From the NCBI GenBank assembly GCA_030684755.1, contig JAUXXN010000003.1, positions 1 to 9,265 on the forward strand: a stretch of 9,265 bases of DNA, in the 5' to 3' direction. Of the stretch, positions 1 through 6,761 are shown in pieces. Positions within the stretch are counted from its first letter, which is position 1; each line of letters begins with the position of its first letter. A model generated the notes under the pieces. The model was not told the origin of the DNA. It saw only the letters and a list, made by a program, of their open reading frames with translations, and ran no database searches. The position numbers were made by a program, and so were the translations under genes. Source of the DNA: Hydrogenophaga sp. (lineage in GTDB: Bacteria > Pseudomonadota > Gammaproteobacteria > Burkholderiales > Burkholderiaceae_C).

Positions 1-1
1 G

Positions 2-3000
2 CAAGACCGCATTTTTCAAGACCACAGCGGGCGGCGCATCGTGCTGTCCACCAACGTGGCCGAAACCTCGCTCACTGTGCCGGGCATCCGTTTCGTGATC
101 GACGCGGGCACGGCGCGTGTCAAGCGCTACAGCTTTCGCCAAAAGGTGGAGCAGCTGATGGTGGAACCCATCAGCCGCGCAGCAGCCAACCAACGTGCCG
201 GACGCTGCGGACGGGTGGCTGACGGCATTTGTATTCGTTTGTACGACGAGGCGGGTTTCAATGGCAGACCTGCCTTTACCGACCCCGAGATTTTGCGCAG
301 CTCGCTCGCGGGCGTGATTTTGCGCATGAAGGCGCTGCGCTTGGGCGCGGTGGAAGACTTCGCCTTCATCGAGCCGCCGCAAAAGCGCGCCATTGTGGAT
401 GGTTACCAGCTGCTGTCTGAGCTGGGCGCGGTGGACGAAGCCAACGAACTCACGCCCATTGGCCAGACGCTCTCGCGCTTACCTCTAGACCCGCGCGTGG
501 GCCGCATGTTGTTGGAGGCACAGCAGCGCGGCGCCTTGGACGAGGTGATGGTGATCGCTTCGGCTCTGAGCGTGCAAGACGTGCGCGACCGGCCCATGGA
601 CAAACAAACCCAGGCCGACCAGGCGCACGCCAAGTTCGACGACGAAAAGAGCGAGTTCAGCGGCACGCTCAAGCTTTGGAAGTGGTTGGAAGACGCCAAG
701 GGCGGGCACGGCAAAGACCACAAGCTGAGCCACAGGCAATATGAAAACCTGCTGCGCGAGAACTACATCAACGTGCGCCGCGTGCGCGAATGGCGCGACA
801 TCCACACCCAATTGCACACCGTGGTGGCCGAACACAAGTGGACGCTCAACACCCAGCCCGCCAGCTACGAGCAACTGCACTTGGCCATGCTCTCGGGCTT
901 GCTGGGCAATATTGGCCAGAAAAACGAGGCCGAAGATTGGTATTTGGGCGCACGCGGCATCAAGTTTTACCGCCACCCTGGCGCCAACCTGAGCAAAAAA
1001 CCCGGACGCTGGATGGTGTGTGCCGAACTGGTGGAAACCACGCGCCTGTTCGGCCGGGGTCTTGCGGCCATTGAGCCGCAGTGGCTGGAACAGGTGGGCG
1101 GCCACCTCATCAAAAAGCAGTTGCTCGACCCGCATTGGGAAAAGAAGGCCGCACAGGTCACGGCACTGGAGCGCGCCACGCTCTACGGCCTGGTCATTTA
1201 CCACAACCGACGCACCGACTACGGCCGGGTCGACCCGGTGGGCGCGCGCGAGATTTTCATCCGCGAAGCGCTGGTGGCCGGTGAATGGGAAACGCGTTTG
1301 CCGTTTTTGGCGGCCAACCAGAAGTTGGTGAAGCAGGTGGCCGAGCTGGAACACAAGTCGCGCCGCCAAGACGTGCTGGTGGACGACGAGCTGATTTTTG
1401 CGTTTTACGACGCGCAGATACCGGCCGAGGTGTGCAGCGGTGCCAGCTTTGAGCGCTGGTACAAAGACGCGCAGCGGCTCAACCCCAAGTTGTTGCTGCT
1501 GACCAAAGAAGAGCTGATGCGCCACGAGGCGGCCGGCATCACCACGCAGGCCTTCCCGCGCACGCTGCGCCTAGGCGGTGTGGACTGCGTTTGCACCTAC
1601 CTGCACGAACCCGGCGACCCACGCGATGGCCTGAGCGTGGCCGTGCCTATTTTTGCGCTGAACCAAGTCAGCGAAGACCGTTGCGACTGGCTGGTGCCCG
1701 GCATGCTGAAAGACAAGCTGCTGGCCTTGCTGAAAACTCTGCACCAGCGCCCGCGCTCGCGCTTGGTGCCGTTGCCGGCCACGGCCGAGCGCTTCGCGGC
1801 AGCGCTGTGCGAACCGGCGGTGTTTGGCGCGGGCAACCTCATGGACGCACTGCTCAAGCTGGTGCGCGAGGCCACCCAGCTCGACATCGTGCGCAACGAC
1901 ATCAAGGTGGATATGTTGATTCCGCACCACTTCATGCACCTGCGCGTGGTGGACGAGCATGGCCGCCAATTGGGCCAAGGGCGCAGCCTGGCCGCGCTCA
2001 AGGCCGAATTGGGCGGGCAGGCGCGGGGTGCATTTCAGGCGCTGGCACAGCTCAAGCTGGGCACCATGGTCACTCCGCCAGCGCCTTCCGCACCGCCCAA
2101 CGAGGGCGCAACGCGCGGGAAAACATCCAACCCGTCTTCACCAGCCAAACCGCTGGCACCGGCACAGGCGGTTTCAGCGCAACCAGCAGCACCACCCAGC
2201 GCCCCACAGCGCTACACCGCTTGGACATTTGGCGAACTGCCCGAGTTGATGGAAATCCGCAAAGGTGGGCAGACGCTGATTGGTTTTCCGGCCCTTATGG
2301 ACCTGGGCGACGCGGTGAGTATTGAGGTGTTTGACGAACCTGAAGCCGCCATGGCGCGCCACCGCGAAGGCCTGCGGCGCCTGTTTGCCTTGCAAATTCG
2401 CGATGCGCTGAAATACCTGGAAAAAAACCTGCCCGGCCTGATGACCATGGCATCGGCCTACATGCAGGTGGGCAAGACGGACAGCGGATCGGGCTGCGGT
2501 ACAGCGGAAGAACTGAAAAGCCAGATCATCGAACTGGCGCTGGACCGCGCTTTTCTGTCTGAACCGCTGCCCACCGACGAAGCCGCCTTCAAAAAACGGC
2601 TGGACGAAGGCCGTGGCCGCTTGACGCTGATCTCCAGCGAAATTGCGCGCAACGCCGGTCTGATCCTCACCGAATACGCCGCAGCGGCCCGCAAGCTCAA
2701 AGACAGCCGCCCCCCCGCCGACGTGGCCAACGACGTGGCTCAGCAACTGCAGCGCCTGGTGCCCAAACGGTTCTTGCTCACCACACCCTACGCACAGCTG
2801 CAGCACTTCCCGCGTTATTTAAAAGCCGTGCAGCAGCGACTGGACAAGCTGCGCGCCGACCCAGTGCGAGACACCGCCAAGTTCGCCGAACTGCGCCCGC
2901 AAGACCAACGCTTCTGGCGCTTGGTGGCCGAGCGCAAAGGCGTGCAAGACGCCCGCCTGCAAGAACTGCGCTGGCTGCTGGAAGAGCTGCGCGTGAGCTT

Positions 3001-3079
3001 TTTCGCGCAAGAACTGCGCACGCCACAGCCGGTGAGCGTGAAGCGGCTAGACAAAGCTTGGGCGCAGATCAACAGTTGA
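2..3079 (+). CDS. hrpA: ATP-dependent RNA helicase HrpA, C-terminal part (5' end outside window)
   Basis: DEAH-box (SF2) RNA helicase, cytoplasmic; E. coli HrpA has been linked to mRNA processing and to rescue of collided ribosomes. The frame is open from the first base, so the gene began upstream; an apparent GTG start at 41 is only an internal Val codon. 1025 residues are visible; E. coli HrpA is about 1300, so roughly the first 280-300, with the Walker A and DEAH motifs, are missing. In fragment numbering, motif V (STNVAETS) lies at 16-23 and motif VI (QRAGRCGR) at 64-71. The helicase-associated HA2/winged-helix region follows at about 130-230, an OB-fold-like region (LLGNIGQKNE, then RGIKFYRHPG) at about 295-365, and the long HrpA-specific C-terminal region (DUF3418) from about 400 to the end. 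A Pro/Ala-rich stretch interrupts the last at 691-737. The gene ends convergently with ybdL. Family identity is clear. Confidence 0.96.
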   Translation, partial: QDRIFQDHSGRRIVLSTNVAETSLTVPGIRFVIDAGTARVKRYSFRQKVEQLMVEPISRAAANQRAGRCGRVADGICIRLYDEAGFNGRPAFTDPEILRSSLAGVILRMKALRLGAVEDFAFIEPPQKRAIVDGYQLLSELGAVDEANELTPIGQTLSRLPLDPRVGRMLLEAQQRGALDEVMVIASALSVQDVRDRPMDKQTQADQAHAKFDDEKSEFSGTLKLWKWLEDAKGGHGKDHKLSHRQYENLLRENYINVRRVREWRDIHTQLHTVVAEHKWTLNTQPASYEQLHLAMLSGLLGNIGQKNEAEDWYLGARGIKFYRHPGANLSKKPGRWMVCAELVETTRLFGRGLAAIEPQWLEQVGGHLIKKQLLDPHWEKKAAQVTALERATLYGLVIYHNRRTDYGRVDPVGAREIFIREALVAGEWETRLPFLAANQKLVKQVAELEHKSRRQDVLVDDELIFAFYDAQIPAEVCSGASFERWYKDAQRLNPKLLLLTKEELMRHEAAGITTQAFPRTLRLGGVDCVCTYLHEPGDPRDGLSVAVPIFALNQVSEDRCDWLVPGMLKDKLLALLKTLHQRPRSRLVPLPATAERFAAALCEPAVFGAGNLMDALLKLVREATQLDIVRNDIKVDMLIPHHFMHLRVVDEHGRQLGQGRSLAALKAELGGQARGAFQALAQLKLGTMVTPPAPSAPPNEGATRGKTSNPSSPAKPLAPAQAVSAQPAAPPSAPQRYTAWTFGELPELMEIRKGGQTLIGFPALMDLGDAVSIEVFDEPEAAMARHREGLRRLFALQIRDALKYLEKNLPGLMTMASAYMQVGKTDSGSGCGTAEELKSQIIELALDRAFLSEPLPTDEAAFKKRLDEGRGRLTLISSEIARNAGLILTEYAAAARKLKDSRPPADVANDVAQQLQRLVPKRFLLTTPYAQLQHFPRYLKAVQQRLDKLRADPVRDTAKFAELRPQDQRFWRLVAERKGVQDARLQELRWLLEELRVSFFAQELRTPQPVSVKRLDKAWAQINS

Positions 3080-3127
3080 GCGGCTGCACGCCCGCTGTTT
3101 TTGCGGTTCGCTCCGCAGCGGCTGGGT
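3079..3127. terminator. Convergent hrpA/ybdL gap with possible hrpA terminator
   Basis: The stops of hrpA and ybdL face each other across 48 bp. On the plus strand a 5-bp stem (AGCGG 3079-3083 with CCGCT 3092-3096, 8-nt loop) is followed by G and five T (3098-3102), a weak but recognisable intrinsic terminator layout for hrpA. A second hairpin, TGCGG 3102-3106 with CCGCA 3113-3117 and a 6-nt loop, comes next. A competing pairing, CCGCTG 3092-3097 with CAGCGG 3116-3121, would exclude the first stem. Read on the minus strand, these hairpins have no T-tract after them, so I see no clear intrinsic terminator for ybdL. The stems are short and the call is tentative. Confidence 0.4.
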
Positions 3128-4303
3128 TCATAGGCGTGCCAGCCGCTTCAGTGCTTCACGCAGCGTGTCGTCCTGCTTGGCAAAGCAAAAGCGCACCACC
3201 TTCTGGTCAAAGCCGTTGCCGTAAAACGCCGACAGCGGAATGGCGGCCACGCCCACTTCGCGCGTGAGCCATTGGCAGAAGTCGGCCTCGGGCAGGTCGC
3301 GTTCGGGAACAGCCAAGTCGGCTATGTCCACACACTGAAAGTAGGTGCCGGCGCCCGGCAGCAGCTTGAAGCGGGTGCTGGCCAGGCCGTCGCGGAACAG
3401 GTCGCGTTTGCGCTGGTAAAAGGCGGGCAAGTTTAGGTAGGGCGCCGGGTCGGCCATGTAAGCGGCCAGCGCGTGCTGCATGGGCGTGTTCACCGTGAAC
3501 ACATTGAACTGGTGCACCTTGCGAAATTCGGCGGTGAGCGGCGCTGGGGCCACCACCGTGCCCACCTTCCAGCCGGTCACATGGTAGGTCTTGCCAAAAC
3601 TGCTGACGATGAAGGCGCGCGCCGCTAGCCCCGCAAAGCGCGCCGCGCTCTGGTGCTGTTGGCCGTCAAACACCATGTGTTCGTAAACCTCATCGCTGAT
3701 GAGCAGCACGTCGGTGGGAGCCAGCAGGTCTTGCAGGTGCAGCATGTCGGCCTCGCTCCACACCTGCCCGCTGGGGTTGTGCGGGCTGTTGATGATGAGG
3801 GCGCGGGTGCGCGGGGTGATGGCCGCGCTGATGCGGTCAAAGTCGGGCCGGAAACTGCCCGGTGTGAGCGGCACGCGCACCACCACACCACCGGCCAGCT
3901 CAATGTTGGGCACATAGCTGTCGTAGCACGGCTCCAGCACGATCACTTCGTCGCCCGGATGCACCACCGCCAAAATGGCCGTGAGGATGGCTTGCGTGGC
4001 CCCGGCGGTGATGGTGATGTCGGTGTTCGGGTCGCAGCGCAGACCGTAAAGCGCCTGCATTTTGGCGGCCATGGCCTGCCGCAGCGCAGGCACGCCGGGC
4101 ATGGGTGGGTACTGGTTGTGGCCGGCCTGCATGGCCTGGGTGACCGCATCCACCAGCGCCGGGTCGCAGCCAAAGTCTGGGAAGCCTTGGCCCAGGTTGA
4201 CCGCACCCGTCTCAGCCGCCAGCGCCGACATGACGGTAAAAATGGTGGTGCCCACCTTGGGCAGGCGCGAGGTGAGGGTAGGGGTGTGGGGGTTGGGGGT
4301 CAT
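3128..4303 (-). CDS. ybdL: PLP-dependent methionine-type aminotransferase (YbdL family)
   Basis: Class I/II (fold-type I) aminotransferase of 391 residues, cytoplasmic. It closely resembles E. coli YbdL (about 386 residues), which prefers methionine and also takes His and Phe; relatives act in methionine salvage on 4-methylthio-2-oxobutanoate. Visible family features: N-terminal LPKVGTTIFTVMSAL and GFPDFG; AGATQA at 100-105, the phosphate-contacting region; PHNPSG at 174-179 with Asn176; SDEVYEH at 203-209 with Asp204 (PLP pyridine nitrogen) and Tyr207; SSFGKTYHVTGWKVG with Schiff-base Lys238; and Arg371 in VVRFCFAK for the substrate carboxylate. All key residues are present, so it should be active. 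The ATG at 4303 is the most upstream start; an in-frame TGA lies five codons before it. No Shine-Dalgarno is apparent. It lies 25 bp after cysB and is probably cotranscribed. The exact substrate is inferred; kynurenine/glutamine transaminase-like activity is an alternative. Confidence 0.9.
   Translation of the reverse strand: MTPNPHTPTLTSRLPKVGTTIFTVMSALAAETGAVNLGQGFPDFGCDPALVDAVTQAMQAGHNQYPPMPGVPALRQAMAAKMQALYGLRCDPNTDITITAGATQAILTAILAVVHPGDEVIVLEPCYDSYVPNIELAGGVVVRVPLTPGSFRPDFDRISAAITPRTRALIINSPHNPSGQVWSEADMLHLQDLLAPTDVLLISDEVYEHMVFDGQQHQSAARFAGLAARAFIVSSFGKTYHVTGWKVGTVVAPAPLTAEFRKVHQFNVFTVNTPMQHALAAYMADPAPYLNLPAFYQRKRDLFRDGLASTRFKLLPGAGTYFQCVDIADLAVPERDLPEADFCQWLTREVGVAAIPLSAFYGNGFDQKVVRFCFAKQDDTLREALKRLARL
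4276..4299 (+). other. Putative G-quadruplex motif over the start of ybdL
   Basis: Four G-runs lie close together on the plus strand: GGG 4276-4278, GGGG 4281-4284, GGGGG 4288-4292 and GGGGG 4295-4299, with loops TA, TGT and TT. This fits the canonical G3+N1-7 pattern with very short loops, which usually favours a stable structure. Since ybdL is on the minus strand, the G-rich strand is its transcription template and the mRNA is C-rich, encoding a Thr/Pro-rich start (MTPNPHTPTL). Folding in the cell is not shown by sequence alone. Confidence 0.7.
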
Positions 4304-4319
4304 GTCAACTAGATGTCAA
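4302..4319. repeat. Direct repeat ATGTCAA-CTAG-ATGTCAA at the ybdL start
   Basis: Two identical 7-mers (ATGTCAA at 4302-4308 and 4313-4319) are separated by the palindrome CTAG, giving an 11-bp period, about one helical turn. On the minus strand this reads TTGACAT twice, and the second copy overlaps the ybdL ATG. The repeat fills most of the 25-bp cysB-ybdL gap. It could be a regulator-binding site or chance. TTGACA also equals a sigma-70 -35 hexamer, but no -10 lies at the right distance because the following DNA is C-rich on that strand. Confidence 0.5.
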
Positions 4320-4328
4320 TGCAATGGT

Positions 4329-5273
4329 TCACAACTCGTAATCATCCGGCGTACCGCTCATGGCCCGCGAAATGGCTTCTCGGCTCAGTCGGTTGCTCAG
4401 CAGCTCGGCAAAGCGCAGCACAAAGTGGCGCAGATAGGTGCCGCGCTTGAAAGCGACGCGGGCGAGGTTGTGGCCGAACAGTTGGGCGGCGGGGCGGGCC
4501 ACCAAGTCGGGTGTGGCGTTGTCGCCTTGCATGGCCATTTCAGCCACGATGCCCACGCCCATGCCGAGCTTGACGTAGGTTTTGATCACGTCCGAGTCGA
4601 TGGCTTCGAGCACTACATTGGGCTTGAGGTGGCGCAGGGCAAAGGCTTGGTCGATGCGGGTGCGGCCCGTGAAGCTGGGGTGGTAGGTGATGAGCGGCAC
4701 CTGCGCCAAGTCTTCTAACGTGATGCGCTCGCGCGCCAGCAGCGGATGGTCAAACGGCAACACCAGCACGTGTTGCCACTCGTAGCAGGGCAGGGTGACC
4801 AGTTCGGGGTAGTTCACCAGCGACTCGGTGGCCACGCCGATTTCGGCCACCTCTTCCATGAGCATTTTGGCCACTTGGTCGGGCGAGCCCTGGTGCAGGC
4901 TGATGCCGACCTTGGGGTAAGCCTGTCGCAGCGCGGCCACCGGCTCGGGCAACACATAGCGGGCCTGGGTGTGGGTGGTGGCAATGGACAGCGTGCCGGT
5001 GTCTTGCGCCGAATACTGTTCGCCAATGCGCTTGAGGTTGTTCACCTCGCGCAAGATGATTTCAATGCTTTTAAGCACTTGCGCGCCGGGTTCGGTGACG
5101 CGTTTGATGCGTTTGCCGTGGCGGGCAAAGATTTCAATGCCCAGTTCGTCTTCCAGCTCAATGATGGCTTTGGACACGCCGGGCTGCGAGGTGTGCAGCG
5201 CTTTGGCGGCTTCGGTCAGGTTCAGGTTGCGGCGCACCGCCTCTTGCACAAAGCGGAATTGGTGCAGGTTCAT
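4329..5273 (-). CDS. cysB: LysR-type transcriptional regulator of sulfur assimilation, CysB
   Basis: LysR-family DNA-binding regulator of 314 residues, cytoplasmic and probably tetrameric. CysB proteins activate sulfate transport, sulfate reduction and cysteine synthesis genes, responding to N-acetylserine/O-acetylserine and to sulfate-type anions. The winged helix-turn-helix is near residues 18-40 (LTEAAKALHTSQPGVSKAI), followed by a linker helix and a periplasmic-binding-like effector domain. Segments IATTHTQARYVLPE (97-110), HQGSP (127-131), TLPCYEW (160-166) and DSDVIKTYVKLGMGVGIVAEMA (226-247 region) are CysB/Cbl signatures. Thr100, Thr102, Gln103, Thr149 and Thr202 match, in type and number, the anion-pocket residues I recall from the Klebsiella CysB structure. 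The start is fixed by the ATGA overlap with the cbiX stop, although no strong Shine-Dalgarno is seen, which fits translational coupling. The paralogue Cbl is a possible alternative; CysB fits better because of its place beside cbiX and the intact pocket. Confidence 0.9.
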   Translation of the reverse strand: MNLHQFRFVQEAVRRNLNLTEAAKALHTSQPGVSKAIIELEDELGIEIFARHGKRIKRVTEPGAQVLKSIEIILREVNNLKRIGEQYSAQDTGTLSIATTHTQARYVLPEPVAALRQAYPKVGISLHQGSPDQVAKMLMEEVAEIGVATESLVNYPELVTLPCYEWQHVLVLPFDHPLLARERITLEDLAQVPLITYHPSFTGRTRIDQAFALRHLKPNVVLEAIDSDVIKTYVKLGMGVGIVAEMAMQGDNATPDLVARPAAQLFGHNLARVAFKRGTYLRHFVLRFAELLSNRLSREAISRAMSGTPDDYEL

Positions 5274-5635
5274 CGCGTCGATTCAAGGGCAATGGTGGCC
5301 AGCAACGCGGTAAGGCGGGGGTCTTCGCCAGCGGCGGGCAGTTGTTCAAAGCGCACCTTGGGGTGGGCTTGGGCCAGCGCTTGCATGAGTTCGGGCAGGT
5401 CTTCACGGGCGTGTTTGCCCATGCCAAAAAACAGTGGTAGCACCCGCACGTGGGTCGCTCCCTGGGCCACCAATTGTTGGGCGGCAGCAGACATATCGGG
5501 CTCGCACAACTCCAAGTAAGCACACGACACGAGCGCTGCGGGGTCGCTGCGCTCAATTTGCCGGGCCACCGACTCCACGGGCAATCTCCACAGCGGGTCG
5601 CGCGAACCGTGGGCAAAAACAATCACACCAAGCAT
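5270..5635 (-). CDS. cbiX: Short sirohydrochlorin chelatase, CbiX family (CbiXS)
   Basis: Small class II chelatase of 121 residues that inserts a metal ion into sirohydrochlorin: cobalt for cobalamin, iron for siroheme. Short CbiX proteins act as homodimers, each monomer matching half of a long CbiX, CbiK or HemH-type chelatase. Visible features are the N-terminal VIVFAHGSRDP with likely catalytic His9, the ELCEPD segment at 42-47, and PLFFGMGKHAREDLP with His75, the second metal/substrate His. Length is normal for the short form. The ATG at 5635 lies 7 bp after the lptG stop, with a weak AGG upstream; its TGA overlaps the cysB ATG (ATGA). Lying directly before cysB and near a methionine aminotransferase, with no cobalamin genes in the window, it more likely serves iron insertion for the siroheme of sulfite reductase. 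That metal assignment is inference; the chelatase family is clear. Confidence 0.87.
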   Translation of the reverse strand: MLGVIVFAHGSRDPLWRLPVESVARQIERSDPAALVSCAYLELCEPDMSAAAQQLVAQGATHVRVLPLFFGMGKHAREDLPELMQALAQAHPKVRFEQLPAAGEDPRLTALLATIALESTR

Positions 5636-5642
5636 GTTGAAC

Positions 5643-6761
5643 CTATCGTCGAAGCACCAGCCACCCGAAGGCGCCGAGTGAAAAAACCGAATAAATGAGT
5701 GAAGGCGACGCCGCAGCCAGCCAAGGTTGCCATTGGTTGAGGTTGCCGATGAAGCCGATAACGTTGTTGAGCAAGAAAAAGCTGATGCCGATCAGCACGC
5801 CACCAAACACATAGCCTGTGATACCACCGGAGCGGAAATGCAGGTAGGCGAAGGGCAGAGCAAGCACCACCATCACCAAACAGCTCAGTGGGTAAAACAC
5901 CTTGCGCCAGAACTCGATTTCGTAGCGCTGGGCCGTCTGCCCGTTGGCTTCTAGGTGGCGAACGTAGGCGAAAAGATCGGCTGTGCGCATGCGATCGGGC
6001 TTGAGCAGGGCCACTGAGACCATTTCGGTGCTGATACTGCTGGGCCATCGAAAGGTGTCCAGCACGGTGCGGGTGATGCGTGCTGAAGCCAGCCCTGCGG
6101 TGTCAAATTCGCGCCGCTCCACTTGCGTCAAGGTCCAGGAGTCATCGGTTTCGATTTGCCCCGTTTGGGCTTGCACGGTGGACACCAGAAAGCCTTGGTT
6201 GTCGAATTCGAAAATCCGCACCTGACCCAATTCGCCGTTGGGCGACAAGGAGCCCACGTTGACGGAAAAATTGCTGTAAGTCTGCCGCTCTTTCAGCCAA
6301 GCCCCGGTTTGCCCGAGGCTGATGCGACCTTGGTACTTGGCTTTCAGTAGTTGCGCGGTTTTGTCGGCCAAGGGCGCCACGTAGTCGCCAATGGCAAAGG
6401 TCAGAGCCACAAAAACAACGCCCAGCCCGAGCAAGGTGCTCAGCGCACGCCAAGGCCCCAAGCCGCTGGTGCGCAAAATGGTGTATTCGGACCCCTGTGC
6501 CAGCCGAGCCAGCACAAACACCGAGCCAATCAGCACCGCAATCGGCATCAGCTCGTAAACCCGGCTGGGCATCAGCAGCAGCACGTACAGCAGTGCATGG
6601 CGAATCTCGTACACCTGGGTTTCGTCCAGCGGTGAAACCCGGCCCAAGGCGGGCAATTCGTCCACAAAGTCGAAAAAGAAAAACAGCGACAAAAATGCCA
6701 ACAGGACAAAGCCCACGGCGACGAAAATTTCCCCGTAGATCAGGCGGCGAATGGTTTTCAT
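5643..6761 (-). CDS. lptG: LPS export ABC transporter permease LptG
   Basis: Inner-membrane permease of the Lpt exporter: with LptF and the ATPase LptB it extracts LPS from the inner membrane and passes it to LptC and the periplasmic bridge. The protein has 372 residues, normal for the YjgP/YjgQ family (about 360). Hydrophobic segments at about 11-32, 58-84 and 104-124 are followed by a periplasmic beta-jellyroll region (about 125-285), then segments at about 286-305, 314-336 and 344-368, the 3+3 LptF/G topology. Typical stretches are IRRLIYGEIF at the N-terminus, SEYTILRTSG (91-100), the cytoplasmic coupling region, and FWRKVFYPLSCLVMVVLALPFA (284-305 region). I chose ATG 6761 over an in-frame ATG 29 codons upstream because it has AGGAG 8 nt before it, matches the family N-terminus and overlaps the lptF TGA as ATGA. 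It follows lptF, its obligate partner, and precedes cbiX by 7 bp. Confidence 0.95.
   Translation of the reverse strand: MKTIRRLIYGEIFVAVGFVLLAFLSLFFFFDFVDELPALGRVSPLDETQVYEIRHALLYVLLLMPSRVYELMPIAVLIGSVFVLARLAQGSEYTILRTSGLGPWRALSTLLGLGVVFVALTFAIGDYVAPLADKTAQLLKAKYQGRISLGQTGAWLKERQTYSNFSVNVGSLSPNGELGQVRIFEFDNQGFLVSTVQAQTGQIETDDSWTLTQVERREFDTAGLASARITRTVLDTFRWPSSISTEMVSVALLKPDRMRTADLFAYVRHLEANGQTAQRYEIEFWRKVFYPLSCLVMVVLALPFAYLHFRSGGITGYVFGGVLIGISFFLLNNVIGFIGNLNQWQPWLAAASPSLIYSVFSLGAFGWLVLRR

Noticed and set aside
485..1525. A 346-codon open frame on the minus strand inside hrpA.
   Set aside because: Antisense shadow of the conserved HrpA HA2 and OB region; no ribosome site or domain recognised.
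4291..4319. A sigma-70 promoter for ybdL starting from the perfect TTGACA on the minus strand (4319-4314).
   Set aside because: The positions where a -10 box should lie are C-rich coding sequence of ybdL, with no TATAAT-like element.
4483..4513. A second G-quadruplex motif inside cysB.
   Set aside because: Three close G-runs are present but the fourth is 10 nt away, beyond the usual 7-nt loop limit.
4746..5519. A 257-codon plus-strand open frame over cysB and cbiX.
   Set aside because: Antisense to two clear genes and spans their junction; low-complexity Gly/His/Val composition.
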